Below the pieces are notes generated by a model. It made no database searches. It was not told the origin of the DNA and saw only the letters and a program-made list of their open reading frames with translations. A program made the translations under genes and the position numbers. A stretch of 64,000 nucleotides of DNA from assembly GCF_016722925.1 (NCBI RefSeq), contig NZ_JAEQNC010000012.1:107117-171116 (forward strand), in the 5' to 3' direction. The first letter of the stretch is position 1. Each line of letters opens with the position of its first letter. The DNA is from Phytoamicus setariae (lineage in GTDB: Bacteria > Pseudomonadota > Alphaproteobacteria > Rhizobiales > Rhizobiaceae). This document shows positions 19,149 to 27,693 of the stretch, in pieces.

Positions 19149-19436
19149 ATGAAGAAGCTTCTAATCTCCGCTGTGGCGGCAACAGTCGCCGCCCTTTCGT
19201 TCACCGCCGACGCACAGGCTCGCAACACAGGATTTAAATGGCATCGTGGCCATGGCCATGGGTGGCATCACGGTCACGGCCATGGCGGCTACTGGGGTCC
19301 TGGCTGGGGCTGGGGTTGGGGGCCTACAGTGGTAATCGGTGGTGGGTACTATGGCGGCGACTGTTACATAAAGAAGGTGCGCCGATATGATGCCAACGGC
19401 AACCCGTATGTTAAGCGTGTTCGCCGCTGCCAATAG
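19149..19436 (+). CDS. Small secreted protein, His/Gly-rich (unknown function)
   Basis: 95 residues. The signal peptide (KKLLISAVAATVAALSFTADAQA) is followed by a His/Gly/Trp-rich stretch in which GHGHGWHHGHGHGG gives eight or more His within about 20 residues. The chain ends DCYIKKVRRYDANGNPYVKRVRRCQ. Ribosome-binding site GAGGAAAG lies before ATG 19149. The two terminal Cys residues could pair, and the His stretch could bind metal ions; both are inferences. It shares its C-terminal layout with the gene at 18711. Confidence 0.75.
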   Translation: MKKLLISAVAATVAALSFTADAQARNTGFKWHRGHGHGWHHGHGHGGYWGPGWGWGWGPTVVIGGGYYGGDCYIKKVRRYDANGNPYVKRVRRCQ

Positions 19437-19499
19437 TGGAACGCAAAAAACCGCCGGAATTGCTCCTGCTTGCCGGCGCGTATGGCACGTATTCGGTGT

Positions 19500-20305
19500 T
19501 TGCTGGCGCCTATTTCGACCTGCAGGAGCGCCGGAATTTCGACGGCACGGTGCACCTGATCTTCCAGCCGGCAGAAGAAAATTTTGGCGGTGCGAAAATC
19601 ATGGTGGAGGAAGGGCTATTCGAAAAATTCCCCTGCGACGCGGTGTTCGCCCTCCACAACAATCCCGGCCTCCCCTTCGGCCAGTTCGCCGTGCGTGAAG
19701 GTCCGCTGATGGCGGCAGTGGATGAGGCGCACACCACCATAACCGGTCGCGGTGGCCACGGCGCGGCACCGCACGAAACGGCGGACCCGATCGTTGCAGG
19801 GGCATCGATCATCATGGCGCTTCAGACAATAGTCTCGCGCAACATGGATCCGCTCGACCCGACCGTTGTGACGGTCGGCTCGTTCCATGCAGGTACGGCA
19901 AGCAAACTGATCCCGGCGCGGGCCGAAATTGTCCTCGGCATCCGCTCTTTCAGCCGGGCGGCACGCGAAGAGCTGGAGCGGCGGATCCGCCTCATTGCCG
20001 AGCGGCAGGCTGAAAGCTACAGCATGACCGCGAGGGTCGACTACCTGCCCAGCTATGATGCAACGATCAACCACAAGGCGGAGACGGATTTCGTGCGCGA
20101 TGTAGCGACGCGTTTTGCAGGGCAGAAAACGTGGTGGATCTCGAACGGCCCTATATGGGTAGCGAGGACTTCGCCTATATGCTGAAGGAGCGGCCGGGCA
20201 GCTATTTCATGCTTGGCGGGCGGACGGGTGAAACCGACATGCCGTTTCACCATCCTGGCTATAACTTCAACGACGACCTGTCCGATCCTATGTGCCGCAA
20301 AGCGG
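19500..20305 (+). pseudogene. M20-family amidohydrolase (hippurate hydrolase/aminoacylase-like), truncated and frameshifted
   Basis: The frame reads ERRNFDGTVHLIFQPAEENFGG, VFALHNNPGLPFG, ITGRGGHGAAPHE and GIRSFSRAAREELERR, all typical of the M20D amidohydrolase family. The N-terminal third with the first metal ligands is missing, a frameshift near 20130 moves the C-terminus (YMGSEDFAYMLKERPG, PFHHPGYNFNDD) to another frame, and the end runs into IS6 sequence near 20305. It cannot make an active enzyme. Confidence 0.88.
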
Positions 20306-20623
20306 GAGATCATGCCCGGCGTCGAGCATCGTTCGCATAAGGGCTTGAACAATCGGGAGGAGAATTCCCATCAACCCGTTCGGCGACGGGAGAGGATCAT
20401 GAAGCGTTTCAAGTCACCGCGACACCTTCAGCGCTTTGTCTCCATCCACGACCTAATGGCCAACCTCTTTCACATTCCCCGCCACGACATTCCATCTGAA
20501 CACCATCGCGAACTGCGAGCCGCTGCCATGGAAACTTGGCGGGGCAAATCACACGCCTTCACACAGCCTGAACCAAAGCCTTGCCACCAATCTTGCCTTC
20601 GGAGCGCTAAGTTTACAGTGCCC
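20306..20623 (+). mobile_element. IS6-family element, right-end remnant with transposase C-terminus
   Basis: The plus-strand frame gives MPGVEHRSHKGLNNREENSH (catalytic Glu region), RRRERIMKRFKSPRHLQRF and HDIPSEHHRELRAAAMETWR, the C-terminal third of an IS6 transposase. A terminal-repeat-like sequence, GGGCACTGTAAACTTAGCGCT on the minus strand, ends the remnant at 20603-20623. The same terminus type occurs at 33717 and 36241. The element replaced the end of the M20 gene and the start of an aspartase gene. Confidence 0.8.
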
Positions 20624-20669
20624 AAGCGATTGTTACCGGAACCGGCGGAGACGGCCGCCGGCTGGCTCC

Positions 20670-21172
20670 GCGGCGGATTGAGTGAAATCAATCTTCCGGC
20701 CCTCCAGCCAGGCTCGTCCATCATGCCCGGCAAGATCAACCCTGTCGTACCCGAGGTCGTCAACCAGGTCGCTTTCCAGATCATCGGCTACGATCTCACC
20801 ATCACGCTTGCCTCGGAGGCCGGGCAATTGCAGCTCAACGTGATGGAACCTGTCATGGCATACAACGCCTTGCATTCGATCGCGCTGCTGACCAATGCGG
20901 TGAACACGCTGCGCAGCAAATGCGTCGAGGGCATCACCGCAAATCCCGAGAGTTGCCTGAAGCATCTGGAGGCGAGCACGGCCGTAGCAACCGCGCTGTC
21001 TCCGGCGATCGGCTACGAACGTGCTTCGGCACTCGCAAAGCAAGTGCTCGCCGGTGGAAGAACGATCCGCGAGGCGCTTGCCGAACAGACCGACCTGCCG
21101 GCAGAGCTGATCTCGCAAGCCCTCGACGTGCGCATGCTGGTCCGCGCGGCGCAACCGAAAGCGGCCTCGTAA
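20670..21172 (+). pseudogene. Aspartate ammonia-lyase / fumarase family, C-terminal remnant
   Basis: The C-terminal 165 or so residues of an aspartase: GSSIMPGKINPVVPEVVNQ contains the superfamily signature, followed by QLQLNVMEPVMAYN and KCVEGITANPESC. About 300 N-terminal residues are missing; upstream sequence belongs to an IS6 remnant, which the open frame reads into from 20213. NVMEP and the lysine-free loop GKINP fit aspartase better than argininosuccinate lyase. It is not expected to be active. Confidence 0.85.
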
Positions 21173-21281
21173 ACCCGCTATCCGGCGTGGCGCGACAGAC
21201 ACGCTGACCGGCTTCATACCAAAGGTGCTGGAAATGATTTGTGGGAGATGCCTGCACGGCATCTCCCACCGAAGCGCAGCG

Positions 21282-22304
21282 CTACTTCATGACATCCTGC
21301 CAGACGCGCAATACGAGCTCCTGCGCGGCTGGTGAACATGCCGGCTGAAACACGACCGGCACGGTCGGAAAGAGTTCCGGCGCGTTTTCCTTGTTGTATT
21401 TTACCTTGCTCGCGTCCAGCTCGAACGGAGACGAGTGCGAGTAGTAGTTATACTGGATGGTGGCGTTTTCCGGTTCCGACATGAAGTTGATGAATGCCTT
21501 GGCATTCTCGATATTTGCCGAACCCTTGGGGATGACGAACGAATCCATCCAGCCGATCACGCCCTCTTTCGGAAAGGCATATTCTATCGGCGCTTTTTCG
21601 TTGAGGCGCGCCTTGAGTGTGTCGCCATCCCACCACGAATGCGCCCCGACTTCGCCACCCGAAATGCGGTTGCCGATATCATCCGTGGTATAAATCTTCA
21701 CATCCGGTTTTTGTGCGATCAGGAGATCCCGGACCTTCTTCATCTCCACCATGTCCTCGGTGCACAGGGGAACGCCAATATAGATCGATGCCTGAGAAAT
21801 GACTTCGTCGGGAGAATTGCTGTCGGCGATATTGCCCTTGAGATCGGTCGGTTCGAAAAACACCTTCCAACTGTCCACCGGTCCAGTGTAGACATTGCGG
21901 TTCACGACGAAACTGGTCGTGCCATAGGCTGCGGGTATCGAGTAGTCGTTGTTCGGATCCCACCACTGCCTGGTCCACTTTTCCTGCACTTGCTTGAAAG
22001 CGGGAAGTTCCGAGGCTTTGAAATTTTCGAGCAGGCCGGCTTCAATCATGATCTTCACGAAGTGCTGCGACGGCGTTACCAGATCATAGGCGCTGCTACC
22101 GGTCTGAAGCTTGGTCAGTGCATCCTCGTTCGACGTGAAGCTGTCGAAATTGACCTTGGTTCCGGTCTGCTTCTCGTATTTTTCGATAAGCTCGGGGGAT
22201 ATCGATTCGGCCCAGGCGAAGATATTGAGGACACCTTCTGCGTTTGCAGCCGACGCCATTGCGATGAGGCTGATGGTAGCCGCGAACACCGTTTTCGTTT
22301 TCAT
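21282..22304 (-). CDS. Polyamine-type ABC transporter periplasmic binding protein (PotD-like)
   Basis: About 340 residues. Signal peptide MKTKTVFAATISLIAMASAANA, then LNIFAWAESISPELIEKYEKQ and DLVTPSQHFVKIMIEAGLL, typical of PotD/PotF proteins, with a C-terminal SFVIPKGSANIENAKAFINF. ATG 22304 has GGGAGAGCAGA upstream; the longer frame to 22445 is rejected. It is the last gene of a run of ALDH, flavoenzyme, potA-, potB- and potC-like genes. The ligand may be histamine or another biogenic amine, judged from the flavoenzyme at 25518. Confidence 0.9.
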   Translation of the reverse strand: MKTKTVFAATISLIAMASAANAEGVLNIFAWAESISPELIEKYEKQTGTKVNFDSFTSNEDALTKLQTGSSAYDLVTPSQHFVKIMIEAGLLENFKASELPAFKQVQEKWTRQWWDPNNDYSIPAAYGTTSFVVNRNVYTGPVDSWKVFFEPTDLKGNIADSNSPDEVISQASIYIGVPLCTEDMVEMKKVRDLLIAQKPDVKIYTTDDIGNRISGGEVGAHSWWDGDTLKARLNEKAPIEYAFPKEGVIGWMDSFVIPKGSANIENAKAFINFMSEPENATIQYNYYSHSSPFELDASKVKYNKENAPELFPTVPVVFQPACSPAAQELVLRVWQDVMK

Positions 22305-22474
22305 TCTGCTCTCCCTCCCATTTGTTGTGACTATCCGAAGAGTACCGTCCCGCCTCGCAAGCCCGAAATTATATTTTCCAATGCATGCGAAAGGTTTTTC
22401 AAATGCAGAGAATGAGATCGATTGCCTCAGATCATCGTAAAGCAACGGCGAAGAAATTCCGGCTTTCAGGCAAG

Positions 22475-22509
22475 GAAAAAAATGTCGCGATGCTGATGAG
22501 AATCAGCAT
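22475..22509 (-). terminator. Hairpin with T-run between potC-like and potD-like genes
   Basis: ATGCTGAT-GAGA-ATCAGCAT (22490-22509) is a perfect 8-bp hairpin. Read on the minus strand it is followed 7 nt later by seven T residues. The position in the 291-bp gap suggests a partial terminator or mRNA-processing hairpin that could set the level of the binding protein separately from the permeases. The stem is AT-rich and the T-run is offset, so this is tentative. Confidence 0.4.
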
Positions 22510-22595
22510 TCCACCAGCGTATCAGAGATGTAAAACGTCACCGCCGCCGAACAGATGGGAGTTCTGTCATTGATTGACCATGTCAATGGCAGCGT

Positions 22596-23378
22596 TCATC
22601 TACGCCTGAGAAGAATGACGATGGCGGCGAAAGACAGTGAAGCAAGAATGACGAGCGCCGAGATCGCGTTCAGTTCCGGGCTCGTGCCATTGCGGATGAG
22701 AGAAAAGATATAGACTGGCAAAGTGGTCGATCCACCGCCATTCAACATCATCGACGTGATGAAATCATCCATCGACATCAGAAAAGCCAGCATCGCGCCC
22801 GCGAAGACACCCGGTGAGATTGTCGGCAAGGTCACGCGCCAGAAGGTCTTCCACGGCGTCGCGTAGAGGTCTTGTCCGGCCTCTTCCAGTTCCTCCGACA
22901 TGCCCTGCATCCGCGCCCGAATGGGAAGAAATGCAAACGGTGTGCAAAATGTCGTATGTGCGATGATCAGCTTCAGCATTCCGTTTTCGATCCCGAGGCG
23001 GGAGAAAAGAATGAGCATGGCGACCGCAAGGACGACCTCCGGCAGGAAAAGGGGCAGATTGATCAGTGTCGTGGAAAGATTGCGATATCGCACGCGCCGT
23101 CCGCGCACCAGGATCAGCGCCGCCATCAAGGCGATGACGGTTGCCAGAACGGCCGAGGCGATCCCGACCTTGAACGACGTCAGCACCGCATCGAGCAGCG
23201 ACTTGTTCTGCAGCGCGCTCGCATACCAGCGCAGCGAGAACCCGCCCCACATCGATGAAAATCTGCTGTCGTTGAACGAATGCACGACGAGTATGATGAT
23301 GGGCACATAGAGATAGAGGAAGAAAAGCCCCAGGAACAATCCGAAGCCAGGATAGCGCTTTACATCCCCGTATCTCAT
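22596..23378 (-). CDS. Polyamine-type ABC transporter permease (PotC-like)
   Basis: 260 residues, about six membrane helices starting FGLFLGLFFLYLYVPIIILVV. The motif HSFNDSRFSSMWGGFSLRWY after the first helix and EEAGQDLYATPWKTFWRVTLP (ATPase contact loop) are typical of PotC/PotI. It overlaps the upstream potB-like stop by 4 bp (ATGA), so the two are coupled. Confidence 0.93.
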   Translation of the reverse strand: MRYGDVKRYPGFGLFLGLFFLYLYVPIIILVVHSFNDSRFSSMWGGFSLRWYASALQNKSLLDAVLTSFKVGIASAVLATVIALMAALILVRGRRVRYRNLSTTLINLPLFLPEVVLAVAMLILFSRLGIENGMLKLIIAHTTFCTPFAFLPIRARMQGMSEELEEAGQDLYATPWKTFWRVTLPTISPGVFAGAMLAFLMSMDDFITSMMLNGGGSTTLPVYIFSLIRNGTSPELNAISALVILASLSFAAIVILLRRR

Positions 23379-24256
23379 GCCTGCTCCTGCCTCGCATTTG
23401 TGCCCATCTGGCTCTTGATCATGAGCACGATCATGATGAGCGCCAGAAGCACGATGGCGACGGCGGCGCCGAAGGGCCAGTTCCGGTCGATGCCGAACTG
23501 GTTCATGATGAGGTTACCCATCATCATCTTCTTGCCGCCACCAAGCAGCATCGGCTCCAGCATCGCGCCAAGGCCGGGCACGAAGACGAGAATGAAGCCG
23601 GCCGCCATGCCGGGCCATGTCAATGGAATAATGACCCGCCAGAGCGTACGCGCTCTGCCCGCATACAGGTCGTGCGATGCTTCGATCATGGAGTGATCGA
23701 GTTTCTCCACCGCGGCATAGACCGGCAGGATCATCAGCGGCGCATAGCTGTAGACCATGCCGACAAGCATCGCGCCGTTCGTATAGAGAAAACCCTCCGA
23801 GCCGAACCTGATGCCGACCGAATTCAACGTCGTTTCCAGCACGCCGTTTTTCGACAGGATGAGAACCCAGGAATAGATCCGCACGATCATCGACGTCCAG
23901 AACGGCAATGTGACCAGATAAATCAGTATGGTCTTGTTCCGCTCCGACTGGAGCGCGAGCGTATAGGCGACAGGAAAACTTATGATCAGGCAGATGGTCG
24001 ATGTAGCGAGGGCCAGCGCGATGCTGCGCCCGACAATGATCATGTATTGAGGATTATATTCGAGTTCGTCCGTCCATCCCTGCGAGAACAGCAGGCGCTG
24101 GAACGAGTCGACCGAGAATTTGAATTCGAAGCCGCCATAGTCGCCCTTCGTCGAAAAGGCGACGGCGATGACGATACCCAACGGAATGATCACCGTGAGT
24201 ATCATCAGAATCTGCGCCGGCAACAGGCCCCAGAAGGCAAATCCGTATCGCTTCAT
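23375..24256 (-). CDS. Polyamine-type ABC transporter permease (PotB-like)
   Basis: About 293 residues with a first helix GLLPAQILMILTVIIPLGIV and six membrane segments; the cytoplasmic contact loop reads EASHDLYAGRARTLWRVIIPLTWPG, as in PotB/PotH. ATG 24256 has GAGG 5 nt upstream and follows the potA-like stop by 7 bp; an in-frame ATG at 24274 would overlap that gene. Confidence 0.93.
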   Translation of the reverse strand: MKRYGFAFWGLLPAQILMILTVIIPLGIVIAVAFSTKGDYGGFEFKFSVDSFQRLLFSQGWTDELEYNPQYMIIVGRSIALALATSTICLIISFPVAYTLALQSERNKTILIYLVTLPFWTSMIVRIYSWVLILSKNGVLETTLNSVGIRFGSEGFLYTNGAMLVGMVYSYAPLMILPVYAAVEKLDHSMIEASHDLYAGRARTLWRVIIPLTWPGMAAGFILVFVPGLGAMLEPMLLGGGKKMMMGNLIMNQFGIDRNWPFGAAVAIVLLALIMIVLMIKSQMGTNARQEQA

Positions 24257-24263
24257 CCGAGCC

Positions 24264-25391
24264 TCACGATCCAAGAATCCGGGCCTTGGCCAGGTCGATT
24301 CCGACGCGCACCAGATCGCCGACCGCCATGTCGGGACGTTGCCCGTTTTCGAGCCAGCGAGATGCAGCGATTGTTGTGCCGTCGATATCGATCACGTACT
24401 GGCTGTAGGTGCCGAGGTATTTTCGTGCCACCACGCGCCCCTCGACAATGCCGCCGCGCGCCTCGACGCCCAGACCGATATGCTCGGGGCGGATTGACAG
24501 CACCGCAGGCTGGCCGGACCGGCAACCCTGCTGCGCAGCATCGATCTCGGTGCCGAAAGCAGTACGTGCTCTCGCCTTGTCACCCGTTACATCCAGCACG
24601 GCCACGTCGAGGAAATTCGTATCGCCGATGAAATCCGCCACGAACCGATTTGCCGGCTCCTCGTAGATCGCGGCGGGACTGCCGATCTGCTGCACCTCGC
24701 CCTGCCCCAGAACACAGATCCGGTCTGACATGTCCAGCGCTTCCTGCTGGTCGTGGGTCACGAAAATGAACGTGATTCCCGCCTGGCGCTGCAATTGCTG
24801 CAACTCGTCGCGCATGGCCTGACGGAGCTTCAGGTCGAGTGCTGACAAGGGTTCGTCAAGCAGCAACACTTCCGGCTCGGGAGCCAGTGCCCGCGCCAGC
24901 GCAATTCTCTGGCGCTGACCGCCCGAGAGTTCGGAAGGCTTTCGATGGGCGAAGTGCTCCATATGCACCATTTCGAGCATGCGCGCGACCCGGGCCTGCC
25001 GGCGATCTTTCTCCCAACCCAGGTTCTCCAGTCCAAACGCGATGTTCTGGGCCAGCGTCATGTGAGGGAAAAGCGCGTAAGACTGGAAGACCGTATTCAC
25101 CCGGCGTCGATGCGGCGGCAGCGTCTTGATATCCTTGCCATGGATCAGGATCTCGCCTTCGCTCGGCGTCGCAAAACCCGCCAGCATGCGCAGCAAAGTG
25201 GTCTTGCCGCAGCCCGAGGGACCAAGAAGCGTCATGAACTCGTTGTCGTAGATATCGAAAGAGACGGTCTTCAGTGCCTGATACTGGCCGAAGCTCTTGG
25301 ATACGCCACGGATCTCGACGCACTTCTTCCGCGACCGATCGGGCATTTTCGCGTTTGTTTCCGGCCCGTTGACGACGGCATGTTCTGGCAT
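24264..25391 (-). CDS. Polyamine-type ABC transporter ATP-binding protein (PotA-like)
   Basis: 375 residues: Walker A GPSGCGKTT, Q-loop FQSYALFPHM, signature LSGGQRQR, Walker B VLLLDEPLSALD, and a C-terminal TOBE-type domain (LSIRPEHIGLGVEA). It is the ATPase for the two permeases downstream. AGGAGG lies 8 nt before ATG 25391. It follows the flavoenzyme gene by 127 bp on the same strand. Confidence 0.94.
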   Translation of the reverse strand: MPEHAVVNGPETNAKMPDRSRKKCVEIRGVSKSFGQYQALKTVSFDIYDNEFMTLLGPSGCGKTTLLRMLAGFATPSEGEILIHGKDIKTLPPHRRRVNTVFQSYALFPHMTLAQNIAFGLENLGWEKDRRQARVARMLEMVHMEHFAHRKPSELSGGQRQRIALARALAPEPEVLLLDEPLSALDLKLRQAMRDELQQLQRQAGITFIFVTHDQQEALDMSDRICVLGQGEVQQIGSPAAIYEEPANRFVADFIGDTNFLDVAVLDVTGDKARARTAFGTEIDAAQQGCRSGQPAVLSIRPEHIGLGVEARGGIVEGRVVARKYLGTYSQYVIDIDGTTIAASRWLENGQRPDMAVGDLVRVGIDLAKARILGS

Positions 25392-25517
25392 TCAGGCGGC
25401 CTCCTCTAACATGTCACGGATGAAACCAGGTGCGCCCGCCGTTGATATGGCGGTGCACTGGTCAATCCGGACTGCCTGCCTATGGTTTTCCTCGTGGCTC
25501 GGTCCGCTTGCACGGTT

Positions 25518-27653
25518 TCAACCCGCAACTGGCGACGGCGCGGTCTCCGAAACGGACTGCGGCACCGGGTCGAGCGGTGCGAGCGCGACCACCTCGCGCC
25601 GGAACGAAAGCGTGTCGGGAGCCCGCTCGAGATCCAGTTCCCGGCCAAACCGATGACCTGCATACGTCGCCCAGGCGATCGGCGCCGGCGCCTCGACATC
25701 GCCGATGCGGCGGATCGATTTGATACCCACGGCAGCCCACTCGTCCTCACGCGCGACGAGTTCCTGCCACAGGCTGTCGTCGGGCAACCGCGCGGTCACC
25801 AGCACTACCGAATCGCAATCGATTTCGCGTGTCCGGCCCGTATAGGTACAGTCGACCGTGGCCGAGCCCGCATTGATCCGCTGCAGGCCATGGGTCGTGA
25901 CCACAGTTACGCCCAAATTGAGCAACTTGGACTGGATGCGATGCTGCTCGAGCGTGTTGATGGTCCATTCCGACACCAGAGTTGACGGTGTCACCAGGGT
26001 CACTTTCGCTCCCTTCCCGACCAGAAGCTCAGCCAGCACGCCGCCCATATAGTAATGGTCGTCGTCGTACAGAACGATCTCCTTGCCCTCGGGCAGATCC
26101 CCGGAGAGGAGGTCGTCGGGCGTGAACAGCGGCATGTCGCCATCGATCTCTATCGGCAGCAGATTGCGGCGCGCGACGCCATCGCGCCGCCATTTCGAGC
26201 CGGTTGCAATCGCCACATGCTCGAATCCGAAGTCGAGTACATCCTGCGTCGCAAGCCGGGACTCGAAATAGATGTTCACATTCGGCAACTGGCTCAGTTG
26301 ATGCGTGCGATAATCGCGCACACGGCCCCATGCCGAGAGGCCGGGCAGCCGACATTCCAGCCGGACGCGCCCGCCAAGCTCGGTGCCCGCCTCCGCCAAT
26401 GCGACGTCGTAACCCCGCATCGCGGCAACCCGTGCTGCCTCCAGCCCGGCGGGCCCTGCCCCGATGACGAGGACGGTGTTGCTTTGGCCCTTGGGCGCAA
26501 ATTCCTCGGGATGCCAGCCCTTGCGCCACTCCTCCATGAATGTCGGGTTCTGGGTACAGCGGGAAATCGACATGGTCATGTCACCCGTTACGCAGATATT
26601 GCAGCCGATACACTCCCGGATATCATCTATCCGGCCCTCGTCGATCTTCCTGGGAATGAAGGGATCGGCAATCGATGGCCGTGCAGCACCTATGAAATCC
26701 AAAACGCCGCGCTTGATCTGGCTGACCATGGCGTCCGGCGACGTAAACCGCCCCACGCCGACCACAGGCTTGCTGGTGAGCGCCTTGATGCCCCGCACAA
26801 GCGGTTCCTGCGCGCCTTCCTCGACAAAGCGGGACGGGCCGGAGCAATCCTCCCAGGATCCGTGACCGAGGTCCCAGAGATCGGGAAGATCGCCATGCAT
26901 CTCTATCATGTCCCGGACTTCATTATTCTCGAAGCCGCCGGTTTCGTGCAACGACAGCCTGAGCGCGATGGCCATTGTGTCACCGATCTCGTCCTTCGCA
27001 TCCAAGATCAGCTCCCGCATCAGGCGCGCGCGATTTTCGAGGCTCCCGCCATATTCATCCGTACGCTGGTTGGTCAACGGCGACAGGAAGTGCTGGATGA
27101 TCCCGAAACCGTGGGCGCCGTAGAGTTCGATAATGTCGAAACCGGCGGTCTTTGCGCGGCGGTAGGCTTGCTTGTGCCAGCGGCGCAGGTCGCTGATATC
27201 CTGCTTGTCCATGGCACGGGTCGTCACCGGGTCCTTGAAGAAGGTCAGGATCGGCGAACTCATGGGGCCTCGCGGAACCTCCTTGGTGTAGAGATTGCTG
27301 CCATTCACACCGCTATAGGCCAGCTCGATCCCCGCCAGCGCGCCATGAGATTTCATGGCGTCTGCCATCCGCGCCAGCGCGGGAATATCCTTGTCGTCCC
27401 ACAGCCGCAGTTCGATAAAGGGCGCAATTTCCGAGGTCGGATGCATCTCGACCTGCTCGGTAAAGATCACACCCCAGCCGCCCTGAGCCTTGGTCCTGCG
27501 CATTTCGGTGACCGCCGAAGGGTCCCGATAACCGCCACCATTGCAATGCGGCACCTGATAGAAGCGATTCTTGGCAACGACCGGACCGATCTTTACAGGG
27601 TCGAAAAGGATATCGTAGCGAGGATCTCGCTTTGAACGGTTCTCTTGCGACAT
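25518..27653 (-). CDS. Probable histamine dehydrogenase (trimethylamine-dehydrogenase family FMN/[4Fe-4S]/ADP flavoprotein)
   Basis: About 711 residues, as in TMADH. N-terminal Old-Yellow-Enzyme barrel (RFYQVPHC, whose Cys37 corresponds to the Cys that links covalently to FMN), then the iron-sulfur cluster motif CIGCNIC plus a fourth Cys before TQNP, then two nucleotide-binding-like domains (VLVIGAGPAGLEAARVAAM). At the substrate-pocket positions TMADH has Tyr60/Trp264/Trp355. Here the aligned residues are Gln67/Trp267/Asp358, the set I recall for histamine dehydrogenase (Gln65/Trp267/Asp358 in the Nocardioides enzyme). It would oxidise an amine to an aldehyde plus ammonia, passing electrons to a flavoprotein. 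ALDH upstream and a polyamine-type importer downstream match that chemistry. ATG 27653 has GGGGAG upstream. Dimethylamine dehydrogenase or another amine dehydrogenase is the alternative. Confidence 0.85.
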   Translation of the reverse strand: MSQENRSKRDPRYDILFDPVKIGPVVAKNRFYQVPHCNGGGYRDPSAVTEMRRTKAQGGWGVIFTEQVEMHPTSEIAPFIELRLWDDKDIPALARMADAMKSHGALAGIELAYSGVNGSNLYTKEVPRGPMSSPILTFFKDPVTTRAMDKQDISDLRRWHKQAYRRAKTAGFDIIELYGAHGFGIIQHFLSPLTNQRTDEYGGSLENRARLMRELILDAKDEIGDTMAIALRLSLHETGGFENNEVRDMIEMHGDLPDLWDLGHGSWEDCSGPSRFVEEGAQEPLVRGIKALTSKPVVGVGRFTSPDAMVSQIKRGVLDFIGAARPSIADPFIPRKIDEGRIDDIRECIGCNICVTGDMTMSISRCTQNPTFMEEWRKGWHPEEFAPKGQSNTVLVIGAGPAGLEAARVAAMRGYDVALAEAGTELGGRVRLECRLPGLSAWGRVRDYRTHQLSQLPNVNIYFESRLATQDVLDFGFEHVAIATGSKWRRDGVARRNLLPIEIDGDMPLFTPDDLLSGDLPEGKEIVLYDDDHYYMGGVLAELLVGKGAKVTLVTPSTLVSEWTINTLEQHRIQSKLLNLGVTVVTTHGLQRINAGSATVDCTYTGRTREIDCDSVVLVTARLPDDSLWQELVAREDEWAAVGIKSIRRIGDVEAPAPIAWATYAGHRFGRELDLERAPDTLSFRREVVALAPLDPVPQSVSETAPSPVAG

Positions 27654-27693
27654 GCTGTGTGGACTCCCCTGGATTGGTGGACGTTTCGTGGAA

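Noticed and set aside
19230..19330. His/Gly codon repetition as a DNA repeat or CRISPR-like array
   Set aside because: It is low-complexity coding sequence of the small secreted protein; no regular repeat-spacer structure.
26055..27635. 526-codon plus-strand open frame opposite the flavoenzyme gene
   Set aside because: Fully antisense to the TMADH-family gene; rich in Arg/His as expected of a shadow frame.
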